31,196 bases of DNA from Conidiobolus incongruus B7586 (taxonomy: Eukaryota > Entomophthoromycota > Entomophthoromycetes > Entomophthorales > Conidiobolaceae). Positions 23,229 through 31,196 of this stretch are shown here, in pieces; positions within the stretch are counted from its first letter, which is position 1; every line of letters starts with the position of its first letter. The position numbers and the translations under genes were made by a program. Location: contig JNEM01010266.1 in NCBI GenBank assembly GCA_000697335.1, positions 1 through 31,196 on the forward strand, written 5' to 3'. The notes under the pieces were generated by a model. The model was not told the DNA's origin, did not search any database, and was given only the letters and a program-made list of their open reading frames with translations.

Positions 23229-23863
23229 TTTAATAAAAAATAAACAAATATCTTCAAAATTAATAATTGTGTTTAAGAGAGTAGGAGTTATTTTGTTAAT
23301 CTGTTTTCAATTATTTAAGCTATAAAATTTGAGTTTTCAATATTTTTATTTTTAATGAATTTAATAAATGTGATCATAAATAATTTAGATAAAAAGTAAT
23401 AAAGATACTTGGAATTAAATTAAAAAACTGAATCATTTAGTTATTAATAATACGGAGATTTATATGCTTTTTTTAATGTGAAATGTTTAATATTAATTTT
23501 GCCAATATCTTTTGTTGATATCAATTATAACCTTGGATTTATGACTTCATAATTTTACATCATTAAAAATTTAATAGTGGAATAAATTCGGATGATTTGA
23601 TGATTTCAAATATATGACGTGTGCTCGAGATTATAATGGTGGATTATATCTTGTATTACGTGTTTACACGCATTATCCAACTAATTTATCCCATAACCCA
23701 AGATGATTTTGAGTTTATTAACATTTGATAACTAAAAAATAGCTTTTCTAATGTAAACAATCATAGTTTCATAGAAATTATAATTATTTATTTCATTTTG
23801 CATTCATCATTATTGTTAAACATTCTATTACTTTAATTGATATATTTTAATACTTTGTGTTTA
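23229..23863. other. TSC2 upstream region
   Basis: 635 bp. The part from about 23600 to 23710 is less AT-rich and holds a TGACGTG, an ACGTGTTTACACG hairpin-like sequence containing TGTTTAC (a forkhead-type core) and the shared TTATCCCATAA motif. Regulatory meaning is inferred from motif resemblance only. Confidence 0.4.
23686..23696 (-). promoter_or_regulatory. TTATGGGATAA motif upstream of TSC2
   Basis: Exact copy of the shared 11-mer on the minus strand (plus strand TTATCCCATAA), 168 bp upstream of the TSC2 ATG. Confidence 0.45.
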
Positions 23864-26800
23864 ATGGACAATGACCTCAAATACAAAAATTCTTCCAATG
23901 AAGAACTACTTAATGTGACCACATCAGCAAACTCTGGATCAAATGATATCACAGATACCCAGTCACCTCACTTCAAATTCAAAAGTGTATCCTTTTTTCA
24001 TCGGTATTATCCCTCAGCAGTCAACGAGCAACTTTTATCCAATGTGAAATCGCTCCCACCTATGAATAAGTCTAGAAGTGGTGTAAATGCATCTACGACA
24101 GAATGGTCTAAATTTTTGCATTTCATTAAAATGCAACGACACTCACACCCACAAGCGCCAACCCCCGCTGTTCGAGAACTCACTTCGCAGCTTTGTAATG
24201 AAAGAGTTGGAAATTTACTGGAATTGCTCCCATTACTTAGTTCACTTTTCGATAATCAATCGTCATCTGAATGGATAAAACAAAATTTTAAAATTTTTGA
24301 GACTATTGTTAAAAACAGTCCAAACTACCAACAAACTTTAGAGACGAGGATTGAAGTTTTAAACATAATAACTCCCTGGATCAAGCCAGATTATAGCTCT
24401 GAAATTGTATCGTTTTTAAATTGTTTTAGTAATCAAGGTAGAAATGTTTCAGGTTTAGAGCAAGTACTTTACAATTGGATTTACGGATTTTTATCTTATT
24501 ATAAAATACAAGATTCGAATATATCCCACCCTACCGTCAAAGTTATTTTAAACTTTTGTTCTCAAGTAATTAAATTCAATTTTTCGATTTTCGCTCCTGA
24601 AGAGATTGCAAAACTTATCGAATTAATCAAATCCATCGCAGATTTCAATGGCTCTGATGAAGAGAGTGGATTTATTTTGATCAATTTATTTGATAATCTG
24701 GTGAGATTTGGCTATTTACCAACACAATGTATTCCAAGCTTCTGTGAATTGATGATTCAGTTATATAGCAACAGTATCTGGAAGAACTCATCTTGGGCAG
24801 TTATCAAAAACATTTTAAGAAGCCATTGTGCCACCAATGTAATATGCTCAATGCTTGACCTGGCTCATTCAGATTGCAATGATCTTTTAACTTCCAAGCA
24901 TTCGATTGAAACAATTAGCGAATCATTATGGGGGCAAGATCGTATAGAACCTCAAGTTTATCCTACCTTTTCCGCATTAGAGCATTTTTCTTCGATTATG
25001 AAAGCTTCAACATCTATTACAAATAGTCATTTTCTTATCTCTACGATATTACATCAAATTAACAAATTGATCATTATTCGTCAAAGTAACTTAAGCCCTG
25101 CAGATTGGGAAATAATTATTGATCTTATATCACAAACTTCTAGATCAATCAAGGAGCTTCCCTCGGATAATTTTAAGCTAGTTCCTTTGGGGACAGATTT
25201 AGCGGGACCGTTCGAGCCAGATTCATATGTTGAACTATGGTGTCGTTTTAATCAATTGATAAGTACAATCTCTTCCAACTTAACTTTGCTTCATGTGAAT
25301 GAAATTCAAAAATTTATTTTTACTTTAAAAAATCATTGGGATGATTTGTCAGAAGCTTTGCTTCTGAGTATTCTTACATATTTGGCATCTTCCAACGTAT
25401 TTCTGCCTTCAAGATCAGATTGGGATATTTCTTTTCGAGATCTCTTATCTAGGTTTTTTACAACGATATCTCCCAAGGCTCAAGAAAAAATCATTGAAAT
25501 TGTAGAAAGAACATTTTTATCATGTAGCTTTGCTTACCAAGGCACATTTGTAAAGATATTTACATCTCAAATAATGGATAAGATATTTGATTTAGAAGAT
25601 AGCAACATTATATGCAAATTATATAAATTAATAGTCAGATTCTGGGATTTGGATTTGGATGATTTTACTCAACTATTTGAAATTCTAAGTAAATCTTTCG
25701 ATCACTTTGAAAACCCAGCCGATACCAGATATCATTCATTATTGCTTCAGCATCAACTATCCTGCAGCTTTATATTGGCGCATTGGTTCAGTTTATCTTT
25801 AATTAGTCGTTCAAAATATTGTCCAAAATTATATTCAATCTTAACTCAAATATCCTCGAATATCAAACTTAGCGCAGAACCACGTTTAATTGCATTTTCT
25901 GCTCTCTTCCATGTTTACTCTGATAATTCAAATTCCCATTATTTTGGTCAAACACCATTGAATGATGATGAAATTAATCTATGCTTGGATCTCATTGTTG
26001 GGTCTAATATGTTGTCAAATTTATCTTCAAACCATCATTGGATCTTTAACGGATTTGGAGTTGTTCACCTTTGGAATAATGATGATAACTCAAACCAACC
26101 TAATATAGAACCCAAATATGACAACCATTCCATTCCGAATACGAAGAAATTCCCTTCAAATCTAACTGATTCTACCGAAACTGCTAAATTCACACTATCA
26201 ACTCAAGAGTTTCTCTCAGTCGTCATTCATTTATTATCTGGAGAGAGCGATTGGAACGTAATGGCCTATATTTTATACCAAACACCAGCTTATTTGGTTA
26301 ATCATTTGTATCACTCAGAACATCGTGACAGTATTGTTTCACTCAGATCCCAGTTATGTAATTTAATCACGACTGGTGGGTTTGGTTCGAAAATTTTGAA
26401 CCTTCCCAATCACATTAAAAAAGGTAGTCTTTATTCATCAATTTATAGGATTTTAGATTCGATTATACCATACAAACTTTTATTCAACAAATCTGACAAA
26501 GATGAAATCGTCGGTGCTTACCATATTGGTTTGAGTCGTTGGAGTAACACATCTATCCAGTGTATTCATTCCCTTACTCTCTGCTGTGTTGAATTTCCTA
26601 TGTCCCTAATAAGACTATTACCTACAATCCTGGTCAAGCTTTCTCAAATTATGTCCGCATCGACTATCAGTATCCATATATTAGAGTTCTTATCTATTTT
26701 AGTCACAATTCCCGATCTCTATTCAAATTTCGTTGAAGATGATTTTAAACGTGTTTTAGGAATTTCTATCCAATATATCCAATATCATATGGGTATGAAT

Positions 26801-28225
26801 CAAACTACTAATACCTCTCAGTCGCATCAAGTTTACTTACAGTACGTTTTGACCATGGCTTATCAAGTGATTTCTATATGGCTTACCAGAATTCGTCCAA
26901 GTGATCAACCTAAATATGTTCCATTTTTAGTCAGGGGATTGTTGCTTGCTAACAAAGGTCGAAATAGTTTAGATGAACAGACCACTACATGTCTAGATAT
27001 GATAGCGAGATATTCGTTCTGTGATTCTGATTTACCATTACCAAATTGGGAATTAGTCAAAGATAAAATTTTTACTAAAGATGCCATGTTAGGTGAGTCT
27101 AGTTACTGGATTTTCGGTGACGTGATCATCCAAGTTGAGTTGAGTAAAACTGGCTTTGGAGAAATTAAGATCCGAAGTAGTTCAGCAATGACTCCACTCG
27201 TTAAAAAAATAAGCCATTATACTTCAGATTTACCACAAACAAGTCAATTTGACAAAGATACTCCTGAAGATATCAATAATGATATTTCATCGGTTTCAAG
27301 AATCAATAACTCCAATTATTTGTCAGTCCACCAGAGTATGTTGCGTGAGATCACAGCTGAATATAAAGGACCTGGTGAGCTCATTCCTTCCAAGGCAGAT
27401 CTCAGCCCTCTTCCTCGCCCCAAATTATATCAAATCACTAAAATGGATGAGGGAATACTTCGTGGAATTTCTGTTTTAGATCGAATGCCAACTGTAGATT
27501 TCCATAAAATCGGCGTGGTTTATGCTGGTCCAGGGCAAACTCACGAAAAAGATATTCTTGCCAACAATATTGGATCTAATAATTACCAGAGAATTTTGCA
27601 CAATTTGGGCAAACTTGTTCGTTTAAAGCAGTTGAAAGGTATCTACACTGGTGGATTAGATACTGAAATGGACCTTGATGGGAAGTACGCCTATTGTTGG
27701 ACTGACGGACTTACACAGCTAATTTTCCATGCAGCTACTTTGATGCCTACTCGGTTGAAATATGATCCCAATTGTAACGCCAAAAAGAGACATATAGGCA
27801 ATGACTATGTAAGCATTGTGTATAATGACTCTGGTGTTAATTATAAGTTTGATACCTTACCAGGTCAGTTTAACCTTGTAAATATTATCATTACACCTTT
27901 ATATGAGTCCCAATTCAATGCATTCAAGCCAGATGAGCAAGATTGCTTCGATGGATTATCAAGCTTTAGTCCAAGTTGCACAGATATGTTCAGAATTGAA
28001 ACTCAATTCCGAAGTGACATTAGTCATCTTTCACCATTGGTGAATGCAAAAGTGGTGAGCGGACCTTCGGTAGCACCTCTAGTTAGACAAGTCGCTCTTA
28101 ACTGCTCCATTTTTACCCAAATTTTCCTCAAACCCAAGGATTATTCGACCAACTGGGTTGAACGATTCAGACAAATTAATAGGATTAAGGAGAGAGTTGT
28201 TAATCAGCAAAATTCCCCAACTTAA
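23864..28225 (+). CDS. TSC2: Tuberin (TSC2) Rheb GTPase-activating protein
   Basis: GTPase activator for Rheb; with hamartin (TSC1) it restrains TORC1 when nutrients are poor. A single uninterrupted exon gives 1453 aa from the first ATG in frame; S. pombe Tsc2 is about 1340 and human 1807. The long N-terminal part is helical, HEAT-like in character, and matches tuberin by position rather than by strong motifs. The C-terminal Rap-GAP-type domain (about residues 1195-1400) is unmistakable: DRMPTVDFHKIGVVYAGPGQ, GGLDTEMDLDGKYAYCWTD, FHAATLMPT, KKRHIGNDYVSIVYNDSG and GQFNLVNIIITPL, parallel to human HKIAVLYVGEGQ, GGLDVCGEDGQFTYCWHD, HLGNDFVSIVYNDSG and GQFNFVHVIVTPL. The catalytic asparagine thumb is Asn1313 in GNDYV. 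The human-type Akt and AMPK phosphorylation region between the two parts is shortened. Lack of introns contrasts with its intron-rich neighbours. Confidence 0.96.
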   Translation: MDNDLKYKNSSNEELLNVTTSANSGSNDITDTQSPHFKFKSVSFFHRYYPSAVNEQLLSNVKSLPPMNKSRSGVNASTTEWSKFLHFIKMQRHSHPQAPTPAVRELTSQLCNERVGNLLELLPLLSSLFDNQSSSEWIKQNFKIFETIVKNSPNYQQTLETRIEVLNIITPWIKPDYSSEIVSFLNCFSNQGRNVSGLEQVLYNWIYGFLSYYKIQDSNISHPTVKVILNFCSQVIKFNFSIFAPEEIAKLIELIKSIADFNGSDEESGFILINLFDNLVRFGYLPTQCIPSFCELMIQLYSNSIWKNSSWAVIKNILRSHCATNVICSMLDLAHSDCNDLLTSKHSIETISESLWGQDRIEPQVYPTFSALEHFSSIMKASTSITNSHFLISTILHQINKLIIIRQSNLSPADWEIIIDLISQTSRSIKELPSDNFKLVPLGTDLAGPFEPDSYVELWCRFNQLISTISSNLTLLHVNEIQKFIFTLKNHWDDLSEALLLSILTYLASSNVFLPSRSDWDISFRDLLSRFFTTISPKAQEKIIEIVERTFLSCSFAYQGTFVKIFTSQIMDKIFDLEDSNIICKLYKLIVRFWDLDLDDFTQLFEILSKSFDHFENPADTRYHSLLLQHQLSCSFILAHWFSLSLISRSKYCPKLYSILTQISSNIKLSAEPRLIAFSALFHVYSDNSNSHYFGQTPLNDDEINLCLDLIVGSNMLSNLSSNHHWIFNGFGVVHLWNNDDNSNQPNIEPKYDNHSIPNTKKFPSNLTDSTETAKFTLSTQEFLSVVIHLLSGESDWNVMAYILYQTPAYLVNHLYHSEHRDSIVSLRSQLCNLITTGGFGSKILNLPNHIKKGSLYSSIYRILDSIIPYKLLFNKSDKDEIVGAYHIGLSRWSNTSIQCIHSLTLCCVEFPMSLIRLLPTILVKLSQIMSASTISIHILEFLSILVTIPDLYSNFVEDDFKRVLGISIQYIQYHMGMNQTTNTSQSHQVYLQYVLTMAYQVISIWLTRIRPSDQPKYVPFLVRGLLLANKGRNSLDEQTTTCLDMIARYSFCDSDLPLPNWELVKDKIFTKDAMLGESSYWIFGDVIIQVELSKTGFGEIKIRSSSAMTPLVKKISHYTSDLPQTSQFDKDTPEDINNDISSVSRINNSNYLSVHQSMLREITAEYKGPGELIPSKADLSPLPRPKLYQITKMDEGILRGISVLDRMPTVDFHKIGVVYAGPGQTHEKDILANNIGSNNYQRILHNLGKLVRLKQLKGIYTGGLDTEMDLDGKYAYCWTDGLTQLIFHAATLMPTRLKYDPNCNAKKRHIGNDYVSIVYNDSGVNYKFDTLPGQFNLVNIIITPLYESQFNAFKPDEQDCFDGLSSFSPSCTDMFRIETQFRSDISHLSPLVNAKVVSGPSVAPLVRQVALNCSIFTQIFLKPKDYSTNWVERFRQINRIKERVVNQQNSPT

Positions 28226-28592
28226 TCACTTATTCAATTTGTAAGTTAAAAAATCATACTTTCATTAAAACTATTTGAATTGTCCAATATTCTTGCTTTC
28301 ATTCTAAATATTTTATTATTAAAACTGTTAATCATTAATCAATTTATTATTTGAAATTTTAGTACATTTGATTCAAAATCAATAATTTTGATTAATATAT
28401 ATTATATGATAAGAAACTAATTTTCATATATGATCATGAATAAAAAATTATTAAATAATGATGAATAATGAAATTTAAAAATTGAAAGAAAAAGGCCAAT
28501 AAGAATGTATTCATTATAATATAATGGATAATATAATTGGAGAAAATATAGGGTTACAAAAATTTAATTAACTGATAAAAAACGATGACTAT
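28226..28592. other. Spacer between TSC2 and the tRNA-like gene
   Basis: AT-rich 3' flank of TSC2; nothing recognisable. Confidence 0.6.
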
Positions 28593-28666
28593 GCTCCTAT
28601 AGCTCAGTTGGTTAGAGCTTGGTGCTAATAACGCCAACGTTACGAGTCCGATCCCTGCTGAGAGTA
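28593..28666 (+). tRNA. tRNA-Ile(AAU)-like gene with damaged T arm
   Basis: A 74-nt cloverleaf. The D stem GCTC/GAGC is perfect, the A box reads TAGCTCAGTTGG, the anticodon stem TGGTG/CGCCA has one G-T pair, and the loop CTAATAA places AAT at 34-36 with U33 present, the usual eukaryotic tRNA-Ile (AAU, inosine-modified). The acceptor stem has one mismatch and two G-T pairs. The T stem (ACGAG/CCTGC) has two A-C mismatches and the T loop reads TCCGATC instead of TTCGATC, which also weakens the B-box promoter. It is either a decaying copy or carries sequence errors. It lies 324 bp upstream of NCS6. Confidence 0.75.
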
Positions 28667-28989
28667 TATAATTATTCTTCTTTGATATCATTTCTCATTT
28701 TTCCCATTAAGTCAATACTTTCCTTATTTATTCTTTGTTATACTAATCAAATTACATTAATTTTTCTACATTTATAAACTAATACTATTTTACAATTGAA
28801 GGATTTGAAATAAAAACCAAATGATAGCTGTATTATCCCACAATTTCGAATCGAAATTCCCAGTTTAATATTGTAATTCCATTTAATACAATTCAAATTA
28901 AAGTTTAATAATTTCATTAATTATTTAAAAATCCAATTTACAATAATAGTATAAAAATTCAAAAATATTAGATTAAAATTATAAAAAAG
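28667..28989. other. NCS6 upstream region
   Basis: 323 bp of AT-rich DNA between the tRNA-like gene and NCS6, with a T-run around 28697-28701 and the shared motif near 28833. No gene seen. Confidence 0.55.
28833..28843 (-). promoter_or_regulatory. TTGTGGGATAA motif upstream of NCS6
   Basis: One-base variant of the shared 11-mer (plus strand TTATCCCACAA), about 147 bp upstream of the NCS6 ATG. Confidence 0.4.
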
Positions 28990-30591
28990 ATGGTGAAATT
29001 ATGTGTAATATGTAATGCTGATAAAGCCATTATTAAAAGACCTAAAACTGGTCAAAGTATTTGTAAAGCTTGCTTTTTTTACGTTTTTGAAACTGAAATA
29101 CACAATACTATCGTGGATAATAAATTATTTAACAGGGGTGATAGAGTTGCTATTGGTGCTTCCGGTGGTAAAGGTATAGAAATTTTTTAAATTTTTTATA
29201 TTCATAATAAATTTAATATTATTATTTTAGATTCTACAGTTTTAGCATGTGTTATGAAAATTTTAAATGACCGTTACGATTACGGTTTACAATTATTTTT
29301 ATTATCTATTGACGAAGGTATTACTGGTTACAGAGACGACTCTTTAGAGGTACTTAATATAAATTAATTAATTTTTTAATTATTAACTCAGGAATGATAG
29401 ACTGTTAAAAGGAATCAACAACAATATGACATTCCCTTGAAAATTGTATCATACAGAGATTTATATCAATGGACTATGGATGATATTGTTAAGGAAGTTG
29501 GTTTAAAGAATAATTGTAATATTTATTATTTTTTATGGTTTGATTGTATATTAATAGTCATTCATAGGTACTTTCTGTGGTGTTTTCCGTCGTCAAGCTT
29601 TAGATCGAGGTGCTGTAATGTTAGGTGTAGATCATATCGTTACAGGGCACAATGCTGATGATATTGCTGAAACAGTCTTAATGAACAGTAATTAATAATT
29701 CAAAAATATCCAATGAATATACTAATTATTTTAAATTTTAGTTTTACGAGGTGATATTGCTCGTTTAGAACGCTGTACGGAAATCTGCACTCCTGGAGAA
29801 GGCACAATAAAGAGATCTAAACCCTTCAAATACACTTATGAAAAAGAAATTGTCATGTAATTAATCCTTAAAAATCATCGACATTTGCATTTTTGACATT
29901 GGATTAATATAGGTATGCTTACTTTAAGAACTTGGATTATTTCTCAACAGAATGTATCTATTCTCCTAATGCTTACAGAGGTTATGCCAGAACATTTTTG
30001 AAAGATTTAGAATCTATTCGTCCTACAGCTATTTTAGGTAATTTATTTTAACTGATTCAATATGCGCCAATTATTTATTCATTATACTATAGATATCATT
30101 CACTCTGGAGAAGCCTTCCAACTTAAATCTGAAATTCAATTGCCTCAACAAGGTATACTCAAATTTTTAATTATATATCAGAATGATAGAACTAATTGGC
30201 ATTAAAGGAACTTGTAAGAGATGTGGTTATATTTCAAGTAATGAATTTTGTAAGGCTTGTATGCTTTTAGAGGGATTGAACCGTGGTTTACCAAAGTAAT
30301 TTTCAAAATTATCTACAATTCTCATCCAGTCATTAATCTAATTCATATATTTATAGACTTGGTATTATCAAAGGAGACAAAGCAGTAAGTGGAATATTAT
30401 AATTACCGATTTAATCCATTATTAATTTTATTTTTTAGCGTAAATTACACGGTGAAATGCCAAAAGAAACCGCTACAATTGCCCACTTCAGTACAATTCA
30501 AAGGGATACTGATAATTTGATCCAAAAAACTGAAGCTTTATCAGTTCAAGATACCACAAGTAAATCTACTAATAAGGGGTTAGATTGGTAG
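28990..30591 (+). CDS. NCS6: Cytoplasmic tRNA 2-thiolation protein 1 (CTU1/Ncs6)
   Basis: Catalytic thiolase that, with Ncs2/CTU2 and sulfur from Urm1, makes 2-thiouridine at wobble U34 of Lys, Glu and Gln tRNAs. Ten exons: 28990-29173, 29231-29349, 29401-29515, 29568-29687, 29742-29856, 29913-30037, 30093-30152, 30208-30295, 30357-30384, 30439-30591; introns are 51-61 nt and all phases close, giving 368 aa (yeast 359). Features in order: N-terminal zinc ribbon (LCVIC, ICKAC), PP-loop ATP motif GASGGKDST (residues 56-64, the Lys-Asp split by intron 1), [18 protein letters not shown] with the catalytic-region cysteines, [35 protein letters not shown], and a C-terminal zinc ribbon [16 protein letters not shown] followed by [13 protein letters not shown]. 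The gene looks intact and is the most intron-dense in the window. Confidence 0.97.
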
Positions 30592-31196
30592 TTTATACAT
30601 GTCAATCATAGACTATTCGGATTTCCAGCTTATATATTCTTTAGAAAGTTAACTATTAATTATTTAGAATTTTAATTTTGTATCATTTTATAATAAAATT
30701 TATTATATTTTAATTTTTTATAGTTTCAATTCATTTAACGTGTTAAGTTAAATCACTCTAGTAAACTTATTTTAAAATTATAAACCAGAATTCCATTATG
30801 ATTATTGTTTAATTTATCAAATTTTTAATCATTAAATAATTACCACTATTGTTTATCATTTGTATTATATATTAATATTTGCTATTATCCTTTCTAAAGT
30901 AATATTTGTGATAATTTTATATTTACTAAAATTATATAAATTTACTCAAAGAGTAAATTAAATATAAAATCTCTTAATTATATATATTGAAATTTAGATA
31001 CTATTTTAAACTTTTATTTCAATAGAATATAAAATCATTTTTATATGTCAAAATATTGAAAAATATATTTTATCAATTTATGACTTCAATACAAAAACCT
31101 TTCAAATGATTTTGAAATTATAATTTAATATAATTTATGAAATGGTTAAAATCAATTTTATATATTAATATATAAATAATTTAACTTCAATATAAT
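30592..31196. other. AT-rich DNA downstream of NCS6
   Basis: About 600 bp with no frame or RNA gene. Unlike the blocks at 1-1150 and 15091-16372, I could not align it to the repeat by eye. Confidence 0.55.

Overview
The window is nuclear DNA from a very AT-rich fungus. Intergenic DNA is roughly 80-90% A+T by eye, while exons are clearly richer in G+C. Genes use the standard code and are split by many short GT-AG introns (about 50-60 nt, donors GTAAGT/GTAATT/GTATNN, sometimes an ACTAAC-like branch site). Fungal identity rests on the protein set: a fungal-type GFA1, an MSC2/ZnT5-type zinc transporter, a fungal Erv1 and Ncs6. I cannot name the species. A basal or otherwise unusually AT-rich fungal lineage fits.

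Layout from left to right. 1-1150: decayed AT-rich repeat, copy 1, minus orientation, cut by the window edge. 2217-4346 (-): GFA1, glutamine:fructose-6-phosphate amidotransferase, first step towards UDP-GlcNAc and chitin. 4347-7209: long gene-free DNA. 7210-7890 (-): TAF11, a TFIID histone-fold subunit. 8016-9318 (-): a REV1-family protein with BRCT, ubiquitin-binding motif and REV1 C-terminal domain but no Y-family polymerase domain. About 10400-13403 (-): a long decayed, unidentified protein gene. 14404-14476 (-): a tRNA-like gene with an abnormal anticodon loop. 15091-16372: copy 2 of the AT-rich repeat, inverted relative to copy 1 and bounded by short inverted repeats. 16943-18147 (+): QNG1 queuosine-nucleoside glycosylase. 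18240-18773 (-): ERV1 sulfhydryl oxidase. 20554-23228 (+): MSC2-like zinc transporter with a giant His-rich loop and a +1 frame discontinuity. 23864-28225 (+): TSC2 (tuberin) Rheb GTPase-activating protein, intronless. 28593-28666 (+): tRNA-Ile(AAU)-like gene with a damaged T arm. 28990-30591 (+): NCS6/CTU1 tRNA wobble-uridine thiolase, ten exons.

The genes are mostly unrelated housekeeping functions and not a cluster. Two loose themes appear. QNG1 and NCS6 both feed tRNA wobble-base modification (queuosine at G34, 2-thiolation at U34). GFA1 and TSC2 link nutrient state to wall synthesis and growth. Five intergenic regions share an 11-mer close to TTATGGGATAA, 75-170 bp upstream of start codons, which looks like a common promoter element.

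The strongest oddities are the polymerase-less REV1, the pair of inverted repeats whose mismatches are largely transitions (a deamination or RIP-like signature), the shared promoter motif and the zinc-transporter frame break.
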